Shown piece after piece: positions 1 through 8,404 of a stretch of 64,000 nt of DNA. Position 1 is the stretch's first letter, and every line of letters begins with the position of its first letter. Source of the stretch: CAVRAZ01 sp963719135 (GTDB lineage Bacteria; Pseudomonadota; Gammaproteobacteria; DSM-19610); the NCBI GenBank assembly GCA_963719135.1, contig CAVRAZ010000001.1, positions 434,001-498,000 on the forward strand, read 5' to 3'. The notes below the pieces were generated by a model. It did not search any database. It saw nothing but the letters and a program-made list of their open reading frames with translations, and was not told the origin of the DNA. Position numbers and translations under genes: made by a program.

Positions 1-1
1 G

Positions 2-493
2 GTTGCCATCGCCGATGCCGTGCGCACGCTGGATTTCGTCGACGACGACAATCTGTTCGTGACCGGCATGAGCTTCGGCGGATTCAGCGTCATGTCGCTG
101 ATCACGCAGTTTCCCGACAGCTTCCGGGCCGCGGTGGATTTCTTCGGCTTCACCGAACTGGCGACCCTGGTCGACAACTGGCCACTGTTCCTGCAGCGCC
201 ACCCGGCGACGGCGCTCGGCTTCGACCCGCGCGTCGACCGGCTGCGCAACTACCAACTGTCACCGATTTACCACGTCGACCGCATCCGGATTCCGTTGCA
301 GGTCCACCAGGGCGCGAACGACGGCCGCGTTCCGCGCCAGCAGTCGGATTGGCTGGTACAGCGCCTGCGCAGGCTCGGCCGCAGCGTCGAGTATTGCGTC
401 TATCCCGACGAGGGCCACGGCTTTACCCGGATGGCGAACGAAGCGCTGGCGTACGAGCGTCTGGTGCGCTTCTTCAGGTGCAACATGAAGTGA
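2..493 (+). CDS. C-terminal part of an S9-type (prolyl oligopeptidase family) serine hydrolase
   Basis: The gene enters from outside the window, so only the last 163 codons are visible. The visible part is the second half of an alpha/beta hydrolase catalytic domain: the nucleophile elbow GMSFGGF (Ser about residue 24 of the visible part), an acid in the GANDGRVP segment and the catalytic His in DEGHGF near the end. This order and spacing are those of the peptidase S9/acylaminoacyl-peptidase C-terminal domain, which cleaves short peptides. An acetyl-xylan-esterase-like hydrolase is the main alternative, because the N-terminal propeller that would settle it is missing. A GTG at 20 is in frame but lies inside the domain and is not a plausible start. 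Family assignment is good; substrate is unknown. Confidence 0.8.
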   Translation, partial: VAIADAVRTLDFVDDDNLFVTGMSFGGFSVMSLITQFPDSFRAAVDFFGFTELATLVDNWPLFLQRHPATALGFDPRVDRLRNYQLSPIYHVDRIRIPLQVHQGANDGRVPRQQSDWLVQRLRRLGRSVEYCVYPDEGHGFTRMANEALAYERLVRFFRCNMK

Positions 494-569
494 GCCGCGC
501 GTGACGCGCCGGCCCGTGCAAGACCGGGCCGAAACCAGCCGACCAGAGCCCGGTTTGCCAGTGGCTGCA

Positions 570-681
570 TGCGGCCAACTTCTGCCGTTCACGTTGTGCT
601 ATCGAACGGTGAAAAAGCCGCAGGAGTTGCCGTTGCCACAAATCAGCAAGTACTTCCGAGTGCGGCCAACTCCTGCCCTTC
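570..681. repeat. Short imperfect direct repeat pair in the intergenic region
   Basis: TGCGGCCAACTTCTGCCGTTC-like 21-mers occur at 570-590 and 661-681 (19 of 21 identical), and a partial inverted copy (GCAGGAGTTGCCG) lies near 619-631. The 494-785 stretch holds no convincing gene. The repeats may be operator-like or the remains of a small mobile repeat. Confidence 0.4.
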
Positions 682-785
682 CCAGACGAATAGGGAGCGG
701 CAGGAACGCAGCAATTTCGGCCATGAACGATAAACCGTGGAGTTATAGATCACTCCGTCGTGAGGGAAATCCTCTATACTCGACC

Positions 786-791
786 TATAAT
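786..791 (+). promoter_or_regulatory. Candidate -10 box (TATAAT) for the DsrC-like gene
   Basis: A perfect TATAAT sits at 786-791, with a second weaker TATACT at 775-780. No good -35 hexamer is found 16-18 bases upstream. Transcription from here would begin near 798, which argues for translation starting at the ATG at 812 or the GTG at 818 and not at the upstream TTG at 791. Confidence 0.4.
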
Positions 792-811
792 TGAGCACGC
801 GTGGTGAGGTG

Positions 812-1150
812 ATGAGTGTGTCTGCTCCGACTGGCATCCCGGCACGGGAACTTTTTGACGAAGATGGCCTGATCCGCGACTTCACATCGTGGACGGAACC
901 GTTGGCGGAGTACATTGCGCAGGAAACAGGCATCGGTCCGCTCAGCGACGAGCACTGGAAGATCATCCGTGCAATGCGCGAGCATTACAAAAAGCTCGGG
1001 GCGGCGCCGGCCATGCATCGAGTCTGCCGAGATGCTAACATCGAGCGGCGGCAGGTGAACAAGCTCTTCGGCTATTGCCTGGTTGCCTGGCGAGTGGCCG
1101 GATTGCCGAACCCGGGCGAAGAGGCCAAGTCATACCTAAGCGATATGTGA
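812..1150 (+). CDS. DsrC/TusE-family protein lacking both C-terminal cysteines
   Basis: About 112 residues with the DsrC/TusE fold signature: an N-terminal acidic region ending in DGLIRDFTSW, the LSDEHWKIIRAMREHY helix and the terminal arm WRVAGLPNPG. In canonical DsrC the arm carries two cysteines (before the AGLP segment and next to last) that pass sulfur from DsrAB or TusD partners. Here the first is Trp and the arm continues EEAKSYLSDM with no cysteine, so it cannot act as a sulfur carrier in the usual way. Such cysteine-free homologues have been proposed as regulatory sulfur-related proteins (RspA-type). The only Cys nearby, in YCLVAW, is out of register. ATG 812 was chosen because of the TATAAT box at 786; GAGG lies close upstream, and GTG 818 is also possible. 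Confidence 0.75.
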   Translation: MSVSAPTGIPARELFDEDGLIRDFTSWTEPLAEYIAQETGIGPLSDEHWKIIRAMREHYKKLGAAPAMHRVCRDANIERRQVNKLFGYCLVAWRVAGLPNPGEEAKSYLSDM

Positions 1151-1517
1151 GCCAACGGGATCTGCCTGAACGTGATGTTCGTTGGATCGGAGTCCCTTCG
1201 GGTGATGTTCGTCGAACCACATCCAAGACATCAAATGGCTCTAACCAAAGCCGGGGACGTAAAAGCTACTTTCAGTACAAACACGACATGAAGCCCAAAA
1301 CGCTGTACGTCAGGGTTGGGTCGGTACCTGACCATCCAGGGTGCGGCTAAGCGAAGGACAGGGGGAACGGTCAAATTCTCATCCCGCCATCCTCCTCGGT
1401 TGATTCGTCGACGGGGGCGAATTGACCTGCCTGGGCGGCAAGCGGAGCGTATTCCCCAGTTGGTCGCCCTTGGGCGATAATGCTTTGCGAAGTCGATAAC
1501 GAGGCGAGGATGGCGGG
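1151..1517. other. Intergenic region without a recognised gene
   Basis: About 370 bases with no convincing reading frame on either strand. The repeated phrase TGATGTTCGT occurs twice (near 1172 and 1203) in an imperfect direct repeat. No terminator or tRNA was seen. Confidence 0.4.
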
Positions 1518-2051
1518 ATGAAAATCGGACAAGCCTGGGTCGTCATGGTGGTGCTGTCGCTGGTGGTGCCGGTGTCGTCAATTTCACTGGTGCGGGCCGA
1601 CGAAGCCGACCAAGCCCCGTTGAGACAACAGATCGAGGCCATTAACCGACGGCTCGATGACATGCAGACCGAGCTGGATCGACTCAAGAAAGACCGCAGC
1701 GTCGCGCCGGTAACATCTGCCGTGCCCGGCGCGGGGGCACCGGTGGCACCTGCCGGCAGCGCAGCCCCCGCATCGGTGCCGGTGGAAGCCGCGCAAGCTC
1801 CGGCGCCTCCGGCCGCCCCGGATGCCTTTCGGTGGCGCGAAGCAGTCAAGGATCAGTGGGGTGGCATTAAGAACGGCATGAGCGATGAGCAGATCAGGCA
1901 ATTGCTCGGCGCACCTGCGCGCGAGTTCACGCTCAACGGACAACCCGTTTGGTACTACACCTACCCCGGTGTCGGCAACGGCTCGGTAATGTTTGGCCGG
2001 GACGGCCACAAGGTAGTGGGTTGGCAGCATCCGCCATTCGGGTTTTGGTGA
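1518..2051 (+). CDS. Secreted coiled-coil protein with a C-terminal BamE/SmpA-like domain
   Basis: The 177-residue product starts with a Sec signal peptide (hydrophobic residues about 8-24, cleavage near VRA-DEA). Next is a short coiled coil (residues about 30-60, heptads around RRLDDMQTELDRLKK), a low-complexity Ala/Pro/Val linker (about 60-105), and a compact C-terminal domain with GMSDEQIRQLLGAPAREF followed by PVWYYTYPG and a final beta hairpin. That last pattern is typical of the BamE/SmpA/OmlA fold used in outer-membrane assembly and in periplasmic binding proteins. No lipobox is present, so it is probably soluble periplasmic. The gene stands alone. The partner and exact role are unknown. 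Confidence 0.65.
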   Translation: MKIGQAWVVMVVLSLVVPVSSISLVRADEADQAPLRQQIEAINRRLDDMQTELDRLKKDRSVAPVTSAVPGAGAPVAPAGSAAPASVPVEAAQAPAPPAAPDAFRWREAVKDQWGGIKNGMSDEQIRQLLGAPAREFTLNGQPVWYYTYPGVGNGSVMFGRDGHKVVGWQHPPFGFW

Positions 2052-2685
2052 AAGCCGGGACGGTCAGAAACCGGCCATTAAGAGACATGCACGCAATGCG
2101 TGGGAACGGCAGGTTCACCGCGGTTTCCAGACATTGATGTGCCTGTCGACAGGCGGAGTATAGGAAAAATACAAGAGTGTCGTGACGCTCAGGATGCGAA
2201 ACGGGACATCCCAGTCGCCGTTTCGCCCTCGCTTGTCACGACAGCCTATGGTGCCCCGGCCGCCCTGCGTCCGTGCCGCTTCGCCACACCATCGCACGCT
2301 CGGCGCCGGCTGCGCAGCACTCCCGCCAATGGCTTGACGGCGTGTCGGATGCGCTTGTATACGACCTTCGCCGTTCGCTGTCGCTCACACCTACGGCCAT
2401 ACGCCCGCGCCTACGCCTACGCCTACGGGGACTATGCGCCCTCGCTTCGCTCTCCATGGCGCGCAGCGAATGCCCTTTTCATCACTCGTCAACGGACCAT
2501 CCAAGGGGAACGAAGGAATCTACGTCCTGCCATAACCCCCAAATCACGCCTCTTTCCGCACTCACCTTCCAAGCATTCACCTTCGCCCGTACCACTTACG
2601 CAGCTATCGCGGGCGTCAGGCCAATCGGCAGCCTGGCTGCCCCTTGGGTAGCCGCCATTGGAATGAGGTGAAGGATTTGATGGTA
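2052..2685. other. Intergenic stretch, probably mobile-element flank
   Basis: Over 600 bases with several overlapping shadow frames but no recognisable protein. A short tandem CCTACG array lies near 2409-2429. The right end abuts the IS91-family fragment, so part of this may be element-derived, but I cannot assign it. Confidence 0.35.
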
Positions 2686-3184
2686 TCAGCCAAACAGGTC
2701 GGCTGGCGGCGCCCGGCTCGCCGGCAGCAGATTCGTTGGAACCGAGGCGTCTTTTCCCTGCAAATGGGCGAGAATTCTCTCAATAACCACTGGATCTTCG
2801 ATGCAGGCGATGACTTTCACCGTGCCGCCGCATTCCCGGCAGGTTTCGATGTCGATGCCGAATACGCGTTTCAGGCGCTGCGCCCAGGTCATGGCTGCCC
2901 GCCGTTCGGCGGGCGCCTGGTCTTGCCCTTCATCCGCTGTCCTGGCCTTGTTGCCCTTGCCCCGTTTGGCCGGCGTCACCGCCGCACGATGCTCGCTGTT
3001 CGGTGCGAAAACACCATGAAAACGGGTTAGATTGACGCGGGGCTTCGGTACCAGAGCGGCCAGCCGGGCGATAAAATCCAGGGGTTCGAAGATGACGTGC
3101 GTGGTGCCATCACGGTACGGGGTCTTGAGTTGGTAACGCACATTTCCATTCGGCGTCAGCGACAGCCGCTTTTCAGAAACCGCC
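2686..3184 (-). pseudogene. IS91-family transposase, C-terminal fragment
   Basis: The frame encodes the last ~165 residues of an IS91-type rolling-circle transposase: the AVSEKRLSLTPNGNVRYQL segment, VNLTRFHGVFAPNS, and the terminal cysteine pair in CRECGGTVKVIACIEDP. It aligns along its length with the C-terminus of the complete copy at 6598-8094. The N-terminal zinc-binding and HUH nuclease parts are missing; upstream of about 3185 homology stops and an unrelated integrase-like sequence takes over in the same frame. It cannot be functional. Within it, about 90 bases (roughly 3092-3184) are identical to the other copy, although the rest has diverged. Confidence 0.85.
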
Positions 3185-3420
3185 GGACCGACAGGCGTCC
3201 TGATTCTGAATCGTGATACATATGACGAAGCGACGTCGAGCATCCAATTTTGGACCATCCATCCACGCTTGCGCGCGCGCTTCAGGACTTGGGTCACTAT
3301 ACCAAGCTCGCGGTTCATGGTGGCGGCCATCACGTCGTCCGTCCGCGCCTCGATGTAATCTTCAATGACCGCCGCGCCTAGATGGGCCACGGGTAGCGCA
3401 GCCGTTGGATGTCTGGCCAA
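3185..3420 (-). pseudogene. Tyrosine integrase fragment (core-binding part)
   Basis: About 78 residues fused in frame ahead of the IS91 fragment. They contain AAVIEDYIEARTDDVMAATM and NRELGIVTQVLKRARKRGW, which resemble the N-terminal SAM-like core-binding domain of tyrosine recombinases (helix, then 'NRELGIVTQVLKRA'). The catalytic domain with the R-H-R-Y residues is absent. It lies about 150 bases from a tRNA-Val 3' end, the usual position of a genomic-island integrase next to its attachment site. This is a dead remnant. Confidence 0.6.
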
Positions 3421-3566
3421 GGTGCGACGGCGGTTGTTCTCTTCGGTGGCTCCTTGTTTTCGGTTGAAGACAAGGCGTGTAGCGAATGGATGGGTGGGAG
3501 CCTACCTCGGCACTGGAGCAAAACTGGCTCGTCTTGTTCGGCGCCGCGCGTAACCTGTTGAATATA

Positions 3567-3612
3567 TGGTGGGCGATACTGGGATTGAACCAGTGACCCC
3601 TGCCGTGTGAAG
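3567..3612 (-). other. 3' part of a tRNA-Val gene (probable attachment-site scar)
   Basis: On the minus strand this reads from an anticodon loop TTCACAC (anticodon CAC, Val) through a 3' anticodon strand, a T-arm with GGTTCAATCC and the acceptor strand ending TATCGCCCACCA. The D-arm and 5' acceptor strand are missing: upstream of the anticodon loop the sequence is IS1595 transposase, so no functional tRNA is made. A 46-base tRNA 3' end flanked by an integrase fragment is what integration of an island into a tRNA gene leaves behind. Confidence 0.7.
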
Positions 3613-4148
3613 GGGTGGCCCTCTTCGTTCAGCTCTACCGCAGCGATGAACGGCACTTTGTTCTGCGAACCGCGCCCAGGCTTGCCTGCATGCACGCCGC
3701 CCAGGTAGGCGTCGTCGGCGACCACGACGCCGTGCAACTGGCGGTCGGACTCCGCCTCGATCATGGCCTCCAGGAGCTTGTGCTTGACCCGCCAAGCGGT
3801 GCGGTAGGAGACCCCCAGGTGACGCTTCAGCGACAGTGCCGAGAGGTTGTTCTTGTTCTGGCCGATCAGATACTCGGCCAAAAACCACTTGTTTAACGGG
3901 AGCTTGGTGGCCTGAAAGACCGTCCCGCTCAGCAAGCTGGTCTGGGTGCGGCAGTGGGAGCACTGCCAATATTGGCGCCCCTCGACGTAAAACGTCGAGT
4001 GTGCCTGCCCACCGCAGTCCGGACAGACGAACCCCGCGGGCCAGCGCGTACGTTCCAGCGCTTCCTCGCACTGCGCCTCGGTGCCGTAGTGGGCGATAAA
4101 CTCCGACAACGACTGGCCGGCCTGAAACTGGATCCGATTCTGGGGCAT
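3613..4148 (-). pseudogene. IS1595-family transposase, 3'-truncated
   Basis: The N-terminal ~178 residues are good: RTRWPAGFVCPDCGG with a second cysteine pair in WQCSHCRTQTS (zinc ribbon of IS1595/IS1016-type transposases), SLLSGTVFQATKLPL, the LGVSYRTAWRVKHKLLEAM helix and the start of the DDE domain (VVADDAYLGG). The frame is cut after ELNEEGHP, where it runs into the tRNA-Val 3' end, so the second Asp and the final catalytic residue are lost. The start at 4148 gives a full N-terminus. Transposition of this copy is not possible without help. Confidence 0.85.
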
Positions 4149-4426
4149 CGCGGCATCCTCAACGGGTGGATGCCCCCATTGTCAGCCCCGGGGAGGCTCA
4201 AAACGTGAGCCTGCCTCAGCCCCTCGCGCCCTGGGCGGCTGGCTGAGGAATGGCGCTAATCACCTCGCTTTATTACCAGCATGAGCAGGTTGATCAAGAG
4301 GTTCATTGAATGTTTTCATCGTTGAACCTCTTGGTAAGTCGTATAGGCGCGATGTCTGGAAAAAGCACCGCCTCTTGCCAGGGATCACGCCTGCGATAAT
4401 CGCAGGCCGCCTTGGGCGGACCTTCG

Positions 4427-4480
4427 ATGGCTCGTCCCGGGCACGAACGGCTAAAAGGCAACGTCGAGGTCGATGAGACT
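4427..4480 (+). pseudogene. Second IS1595-type transposase scrap
   Basis: Eighteen codons on the plus strand read MARPGHERLKGNVEVDET, matching the conserved segment that carries the first catalytic Asp (VEVDET) of IS1595-family transposases. Upstream and downstream codons do not continue the match. It belongs to a different copy, because its orientation is opposite to the truncated copy at 3613-4148. The rest of 4149-4489 contains no recognisable gene. Confidence 0.55.
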
Positions 4481-4489
4481 ACATTGCTA

Positions 4490-4807
4490 TCACTGACCGC
4501 CCTGGCCTTTCATGCCGCCCTGCATGCTGCCCTGGCCCTGCATGCCGCCCTGGCCGCCGCCCTGGCCGCCGCCCTGGCCGCCGCCCTGGCCGCCCTGCAT
4601 GCCACCCTGCATGCCACCCTGCATGCCACCCTGGCCGCCCTGCATGCCACCCTGGCCGCCCTGCATGCCACCCTGGCCGCCCTGCATGCCGTTCATGCCT
4701 CTCTGTTCAGCGGCGGGAGCACCAGGCGCCGAAGCGCGGTCGTCGTTCTTGGAACATGCGCTAACGGCCAGCGCAACCATTGCAACTACGAGGATAGATT
4801 GTTTCAT
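4490..4807 (-). CDS. Small lipoprotein with a Gly/Gln/Met repeat tail
   Basis: The 105-residue product begins with a lipoprotein signal (hydrophobic residues 5-16, lipobox AVSAC, Cys at about 18), so it should be membrane-anchored. After a short charged linker (KNDDRASAPGAP) the rest is almost only Gly, Gln and Met in GMQGGQ and GQGG units, about 60 residues. The DNA of this tail is a tandem array (see the repeat entry). No family is recognised; similar Met/Gly-rich tails occur in metal-binding or structural envelope proteins, but this is inference. The start is fixed by the signal peptide. It stands between IS relics and stress genes. Confidence 0.65.
   Translation of the reverse strand: MKQSILVVAMVALAVSACSKNDDRASAPGAPAAEQRGMNGMQGGQGGMQGGQGGMQGGQGGMQGGMQGGMQGGQGGGQGGGQGGGQGGMQGQGSMQGGMKGQGGQ
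4512..4692. repeat. Tandem repeats encoding the GMQGGQ tail
   Basis: Two kinds of unit alternate: a 21-base unit built on CCACCCTGGCCGCCCTGCAT and a 12-base unit GCCGCCCTGGCC. Such arrays change length by slippage, so the protein tail is expected to vary between strains. Confidence 0.8.
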
Positions 4808-4997
4808 GTCCGAGCTTCCCTTATCAAAAAAAAGAATAACTTCTCAAATGGCCTTCGATGCGACCCCCAAGTCGTTGTCATTGCCTTGGGGCTGGTTGAC
4901 ACCTTGGCGCTTGCACCTCGCAAATCGGTCACCGCAAGACGAGATCGCCTCGATAGCGGTAATCAAGAGCCGCAGATGGGCAAGGATTTGCGCCGGC

Positions 4998-5393
4998 TTA
5001 ATGTATCGAGTAGAACTTTTGCACCCCGCTGGCCCAGGTACTATCTGACATTGACGGCCAATGTTCCTTGTCGAAGCCTGGAGCGTCCTTCAGAGCGTCC
5101 TTCTGGATGTTGAGCGTGAAGCGTTTGTTCAGCGTGTCCAGCGTCAGCGCTGCCCAAGGCACGGCGAACAGCTTATCGCCCATGCCCAACAGTCCGCCGA
5201 ACGACAACACCGCATACGCGACCTTGCCGGAAGCCATATCAATCATGAATTCCTTGATGTCGCCCAGATCCTCGCCGTCCTTGTTGTAGACGTTGTTTCC
5301 ATTGAGGGTGTCTGCACCCATCAGGCCAGGGCCGGGCCCACCACTGGTATTGATTTTGTACATGCCATAGGTATCGCGATCTTCGTAGTTCAT
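4998..5393 (-). CDS. PRC-barrel domain protein
   Basis: The 131-residue cytoplasmic protein contains a single PRC-barrel: GADTLNGNNVYNKDGEDLGDIKEFMIDMASGKVAYAVLSFGG with the typical 'G..V.n.dGe.lG.i.d..id...G.v.YavL' pattern, followed by KLFAVPWAALTLD. This domain occurs in photosynthetic reaction-centre H subunits, in RimM and in small stress-linked proteins. The C-terminal half (NIQKDALKDAPGFDKEHWPSM) is typical of the small bacterial group that is often near CsbD proteins, as here (CsbD gene 230 bases upstream). A general stress role is inferred from this neighbour. The ATG at 5393 follows AGGAGATAGTT, a good ribosome site. Confidence 0.85.
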   Translation of the reverse strand: MNYEDRDTYGMYKINTSGGPGPGLMGADTLNGNNVYNKDGEDLGDIKEFMIDMASGKVAYAVLSFGGLLGMGDKLFAVPWAALTLDTLNKRFTLNIQKDALKDAPGFDKEHWPSMSDSTWASGVQKFYSIH

Positions 5394-5624
5394 AACTATC
5401 TCCTGTTAATTCATTTCGACAATTGACTTGAGCGTACTGCCAAGTTTCCAACGCTGGCTTTAGCAAGAATCTGGACAGGACTATGTGAGAACGGCACGGC
5501 AGCACACTTGGATAAAAGCGTTGTTCATCTATTGCGCCATGGCGCATAGCAGCGCTTCCACCAAACACCCTTCACCGGCAACACAGAGCTCGGTACTCTT
5601 CTTGCGGAACAAGATGGGCTGAAG

Positions 5625-5816
5625 TCAGGCACCCTTATTTACGTCTTTCAGGTCTTGCTTGAGGTCACCAGACTTTGCTTGAGCTTTGCCCACAATTTTC
5701 TGAACCTTGCCTTTAGCTTCCAGTTTCTCGTTGCCTGCGAGCTTGCCGGTAACTTCCTTGGCCTTACCTTTCGCTTCTTTGACCCGGCCCTTAACTTGAT
5801 CTTTGTTGATGTTCAT
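5625..5816 (-). CDS. CsbD-family stress-response protein
   Basis: The 63-residue protein is Lys-rich and strongly helical, with INKDQVKGRVKEAKGKAKEV, TGKLAGNEKLEAKGKVQKI and GKAQAKSGDLKQDL, which is the CsbD family pattern. In Bacillus the family is under general stress control; biochemical function is not established. I chose the ATG at 5816 because family members begin at about this point; an in-frame ATG at 5828 adds four residues. No clear Shine-Dalgarno is seen before either. It is encoded in the same direction as the PRC-barrel gene and may share its expression. Confidence 0.85.
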   Translation of the reverse strand: MNINKDQVKGRVKEAKGKAKEVTGKLAGNEKLEAKGKVQKIVGKAQAKSGDLKQDLKDVNKGA

Positions 5817-6121
5817 AATTTGCACCATATAACGTATGCCGGTAAACGGCCGGCGCGCCGTACGTGAGGATTGGAAAACAGAGATGTGACACCAAGAATT
5901 CCCTCATTGGGCCACTATCGAAACGTAGACTGCCAGCCCTTTACGCCAATGGGCCTGAGGGTGCTGTCACGTTTCTGCCAACCACGGTGATAAGCTAAGA
6001 CAGTTTGACTGTTGAGTCTGTGCGCCAGCACACAGATGGGTGTCCTGGAGTGGTACTTCAAGGTCCGCTTCACCGGTAAAATAGGCAGCCCTTCACTCTT
6101 AGCCTACTGAACCGCCACATC

Positions 6122-6343
6122 ATGAATACTGAAGAGTTACGGGCTGTTCAAGCGCCACTAAAAGAGCACTATCGTGAAGCGTCCGAGTCGGCGCTCATCA
6201 CGTTGCGCGCGCAGGGCCGAATTGGTGAAGGTGTCAGCTGCAAAATTGAAACGGGCAAGGCGCTTGTCGTAGCCGGTCTTCACCCTGCAACCGGCGGTAG
6301 CGGTTTAAGCGCTTGTTCTGGCGACATGCTGCTCCAAAGCCTT
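6122..6343 (+). pseudogene. OsmC-like peroxiredoxin, N-terminal fragment
   Basis: The first 74 codons match the start of OsmC-like proteins: MNTEELRAVQAPLKEHYREA, then GVSCKIETGKALVVAGLHPA and GGSGLSACSGDMLLQSL. In intact members the sequence continues with the helix holding the second redox cysteine; here homology ends at about 6343 and the frame runs on through unrelated bases to a stop at 6418. The break is 250 bases from the IS91-family element, so truncation by mobile DNA is the likely cause. The peroxidase cannot fold or work from this fragment. Confidence 0.75.
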
Positions 6344-6597
6344 CGAATCGGCCGCCAGCCCCGTCTGTGTATAGGTAGAATAAACACCCTTTTCACCCAG
6401 GTCCAGCAGCCGCGCTGACCGCGAATGACTCGCCCGGCAACCGTTCGATAGCCCCGAATGGGCATGAATGCCACTCGCGTCGCTGTAAACACGCCCACTT
6501 TTTCTCCACAGTCGGCTCCATTCCCGCCATCCGGCACGGCGAGTCCCTGCCGGTGTGAGCGCAGCATTTTGATTTGAACCGTTGGCTTTTGGGCTCG
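6344..6597. other. Junction between osmC fragment and IS91-family element
   Basis: No gene is recognised. A GAAC tetranucleotide, the type of target used by IS91-like elements, occurs at 6576-6579 close to the end of the transposase gene, but no second junction could be aligned to prove the element boundary. Confidence 0.3.
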
Positions 6598-8094
6598 TCA
6601 GTCAAACAGCCCCTGCCGCAGCCCAGCCGGCGGCGCCCGGCTCTCAGGCAGCGGGCTGGGCTCGCTGGTTTCAGCTTTGTGCTTCAGGTGATCGAGGATC
6701 TGCTTGATCACCACCGGGTCTTCGATGCAGGCAATCACCTTCACCGGCCCACCGCATTCAGTGCAGGTCTCGATATCGATGTTGAAGACGCGCTTCAGGC
6801 GCGATGCCCAAGTCATGGACGCCCGACGCTCAACCGACGTTGGCGGCTCATCGGATACCCTGGCACTGTTGCCCTTGCCCCGCTTTGCCGATGTCACCAA
6901 CGCTCGGTGCTTGCTGTTCGGCGCAAACACGCCGTGAAATCTCGTCAGATTCACGCGCGGCTTCGGCACCAGGGCGGCCAGTCTTGCGATGAAGTCGAGC
7001 GGCTCAAAGATCACATGCGTGGTGCCATCACGGTACGGGGTCTTGAGTTGGTAACGCACATTTCCATTCGGCGTCAGCGACAGCCGCTTTTCAGAAACCG
7101 CCGGCCTGGCAATATAGCGACACAGCCGCTCCAGCTTCTTGCACTCGTCGGCCCTCGCCGCCACCCCGGCATGCAGCGAAAACCCGGCTACCTTACCCAC
7201 CGAGTCATCGAACGGCTCATCACAGGCCGGCAGGGTTTGCAGGGTAAACACTTTGCGGCCCGCTTGAGGTCCCACCGCGATGCGGTAGGTGATCGAATGA
7301 CCCAATAACGGATCCATCGGCGCTGCGCCGACGGCTTCCCCGGACAGATAGCTGTTTTCGGCATCCCGTTGCAACCATCCCTGCCGCTCCAGGAAACGGC
7401 CGACGCGCTGCGCGAGGGTATGGGTCAGGTGAGTGAGTTCAGCACTCGTCGGTGCTTTCACCCACCGAAAACGCAGCGAGCCGTCAGGTCGCTCGACATA
7501 CACGCCGTCGAGAAACAGCATATGGAAGTGAATATTGAGGTTTAAGGCGCTGCCGAAGCGCTGGATCAGCGTCACAGCGCCGGTGCGGGCCGTCTCGCAG
7601 GAAAACCCTGCCTTCTTAATCAGGTGCGTGGCAATGCAGCGGTAGACGATGCCGAGCACCTGGCCCATGATGGCCGGGCGCATGGCGAACAGGAAACGCA
7701 AGGGATACGGAAAGCTCAACACCCATTGGCGCACCGGCTGTTCGGGAAAGACTTCATCGACTAGCAGGGCCGCACTCTCGGCCATGCGCCGCGCCCCGCA
7801 GCTGGGGCAGAAACCGCGGCGTTTGCAACTGAACGCCACCAGGTGTTCGGCGTGACACGTGTCGCAGCGCACCCGCAGGAAACCATGCTCGAGGCGGCCG
7901 CACTTGAGGTACTCCTCGAACTCCCGCTCAACATAGCCTGGCAACGCCGTACCCTGTACCGCGAGCTGGGACAGGAAAACCGGGTAGTAGGCTTCGACAA
8001 GCTGGTAAAGAAGGGTTCGTTCTGGGCGATGGCGCACATACTCGCGTGCACCAATGCCCGCACTGGCTTCCCTGCCAACCGGCAACGGCAACAT
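6598..8094 (-). mobile_element. IS91-family rolling-circle transposase, full length
   Basis: The 498-residue protein has the complete IS91-type layout: a zinc-binding N-terminal region with CDTCHAEH and CKRRGFCPSC, the HUH nuclease motif in LNIHFHMLFLDGVY, a Tyr in the LCRYIARPAVSEKRL segment, and a C-terminal cysteine pair in CTECGGPVKVIACIEDP. Single-strand rolling-circle transposition is the known mechanism of this family. The length fits family members. No inverted repeats are expected for this group and none were found. The C-terminal third is related to the fragment at 2686-3184. It is transcribed toward the truncated osmC gene. Confidence 0.9.
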
Positions 8095-8377
8095 GATCGC
8101 GTCCTTGCGAGTCCGTCTTATGCTTCAGACTAGCAGCCGTAGGGATTGTCGGCCAGCGTATCGACGCAATGCGCTATTTCTATTGGGAAAAGGTGAGGTG
8201 TTGAAAGAGGGTCTATAGAAAAACTCCACGACATCAGATCAAACAGAGCCTAGGGATCGATTCACTCACTAGGACTCTTCGCTGCGTGGCGGCTCCCATT
8301 GCCCTTAGCTTTCTAACGTCCGCTTTGCGCCCGATTTTTGCCGTCCTGAAAACACGCTCGAATGTCTCTTCAGGGTC
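8095..8377. other. Left flank of the RIT element
   Basis: No complete gene. On the minus strand a coding-looking stretch (NDPEETFERVFRTAKIGRK) reads away from the RIT end from about 8381 to a stop near 8245, but it has no start and does not continue in frame on the other side of the element. Confidence 0.3.
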
Positions 8378-8404
8378 GTTATGTATAGCTATACATAACA
8401 ACCC
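8373..8404. repeat. Near-perfect 32-bp palindrome at the outer left end of the RIT element
   Basis: The two 16-base arms GGGTCGTTATGTATAG and CTATACATAACAACCC are reverse complements except for one position; the inner 22 bases (8378-8399) are a perfect palindrome. The arms carry the same TATGTATAG core as the element's terminal repeats. It may be a recombinase binding site or the scar of an earlier excision or integration. Confidence 0.7.

Noticed and set aside
1075..1350. A 91-codon frame after the DsrC-like gene
   Set aside because: Overlaps the real gene in another frame; no ribosome site or recognisable motif.
3567..3612. A functional tRNA-Val gene
   Set aside because: The 5' half (acceptor strand, D-arm, 5' anticodon strand) is absent and replaced by transposase sequence.
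4500..4700. CRISPR-like regular repeats
   Set aside because: The repeats are 12- and 21-base in-frame codon repeats of the GMQGGQ lipoprotein, with no unique spacers.
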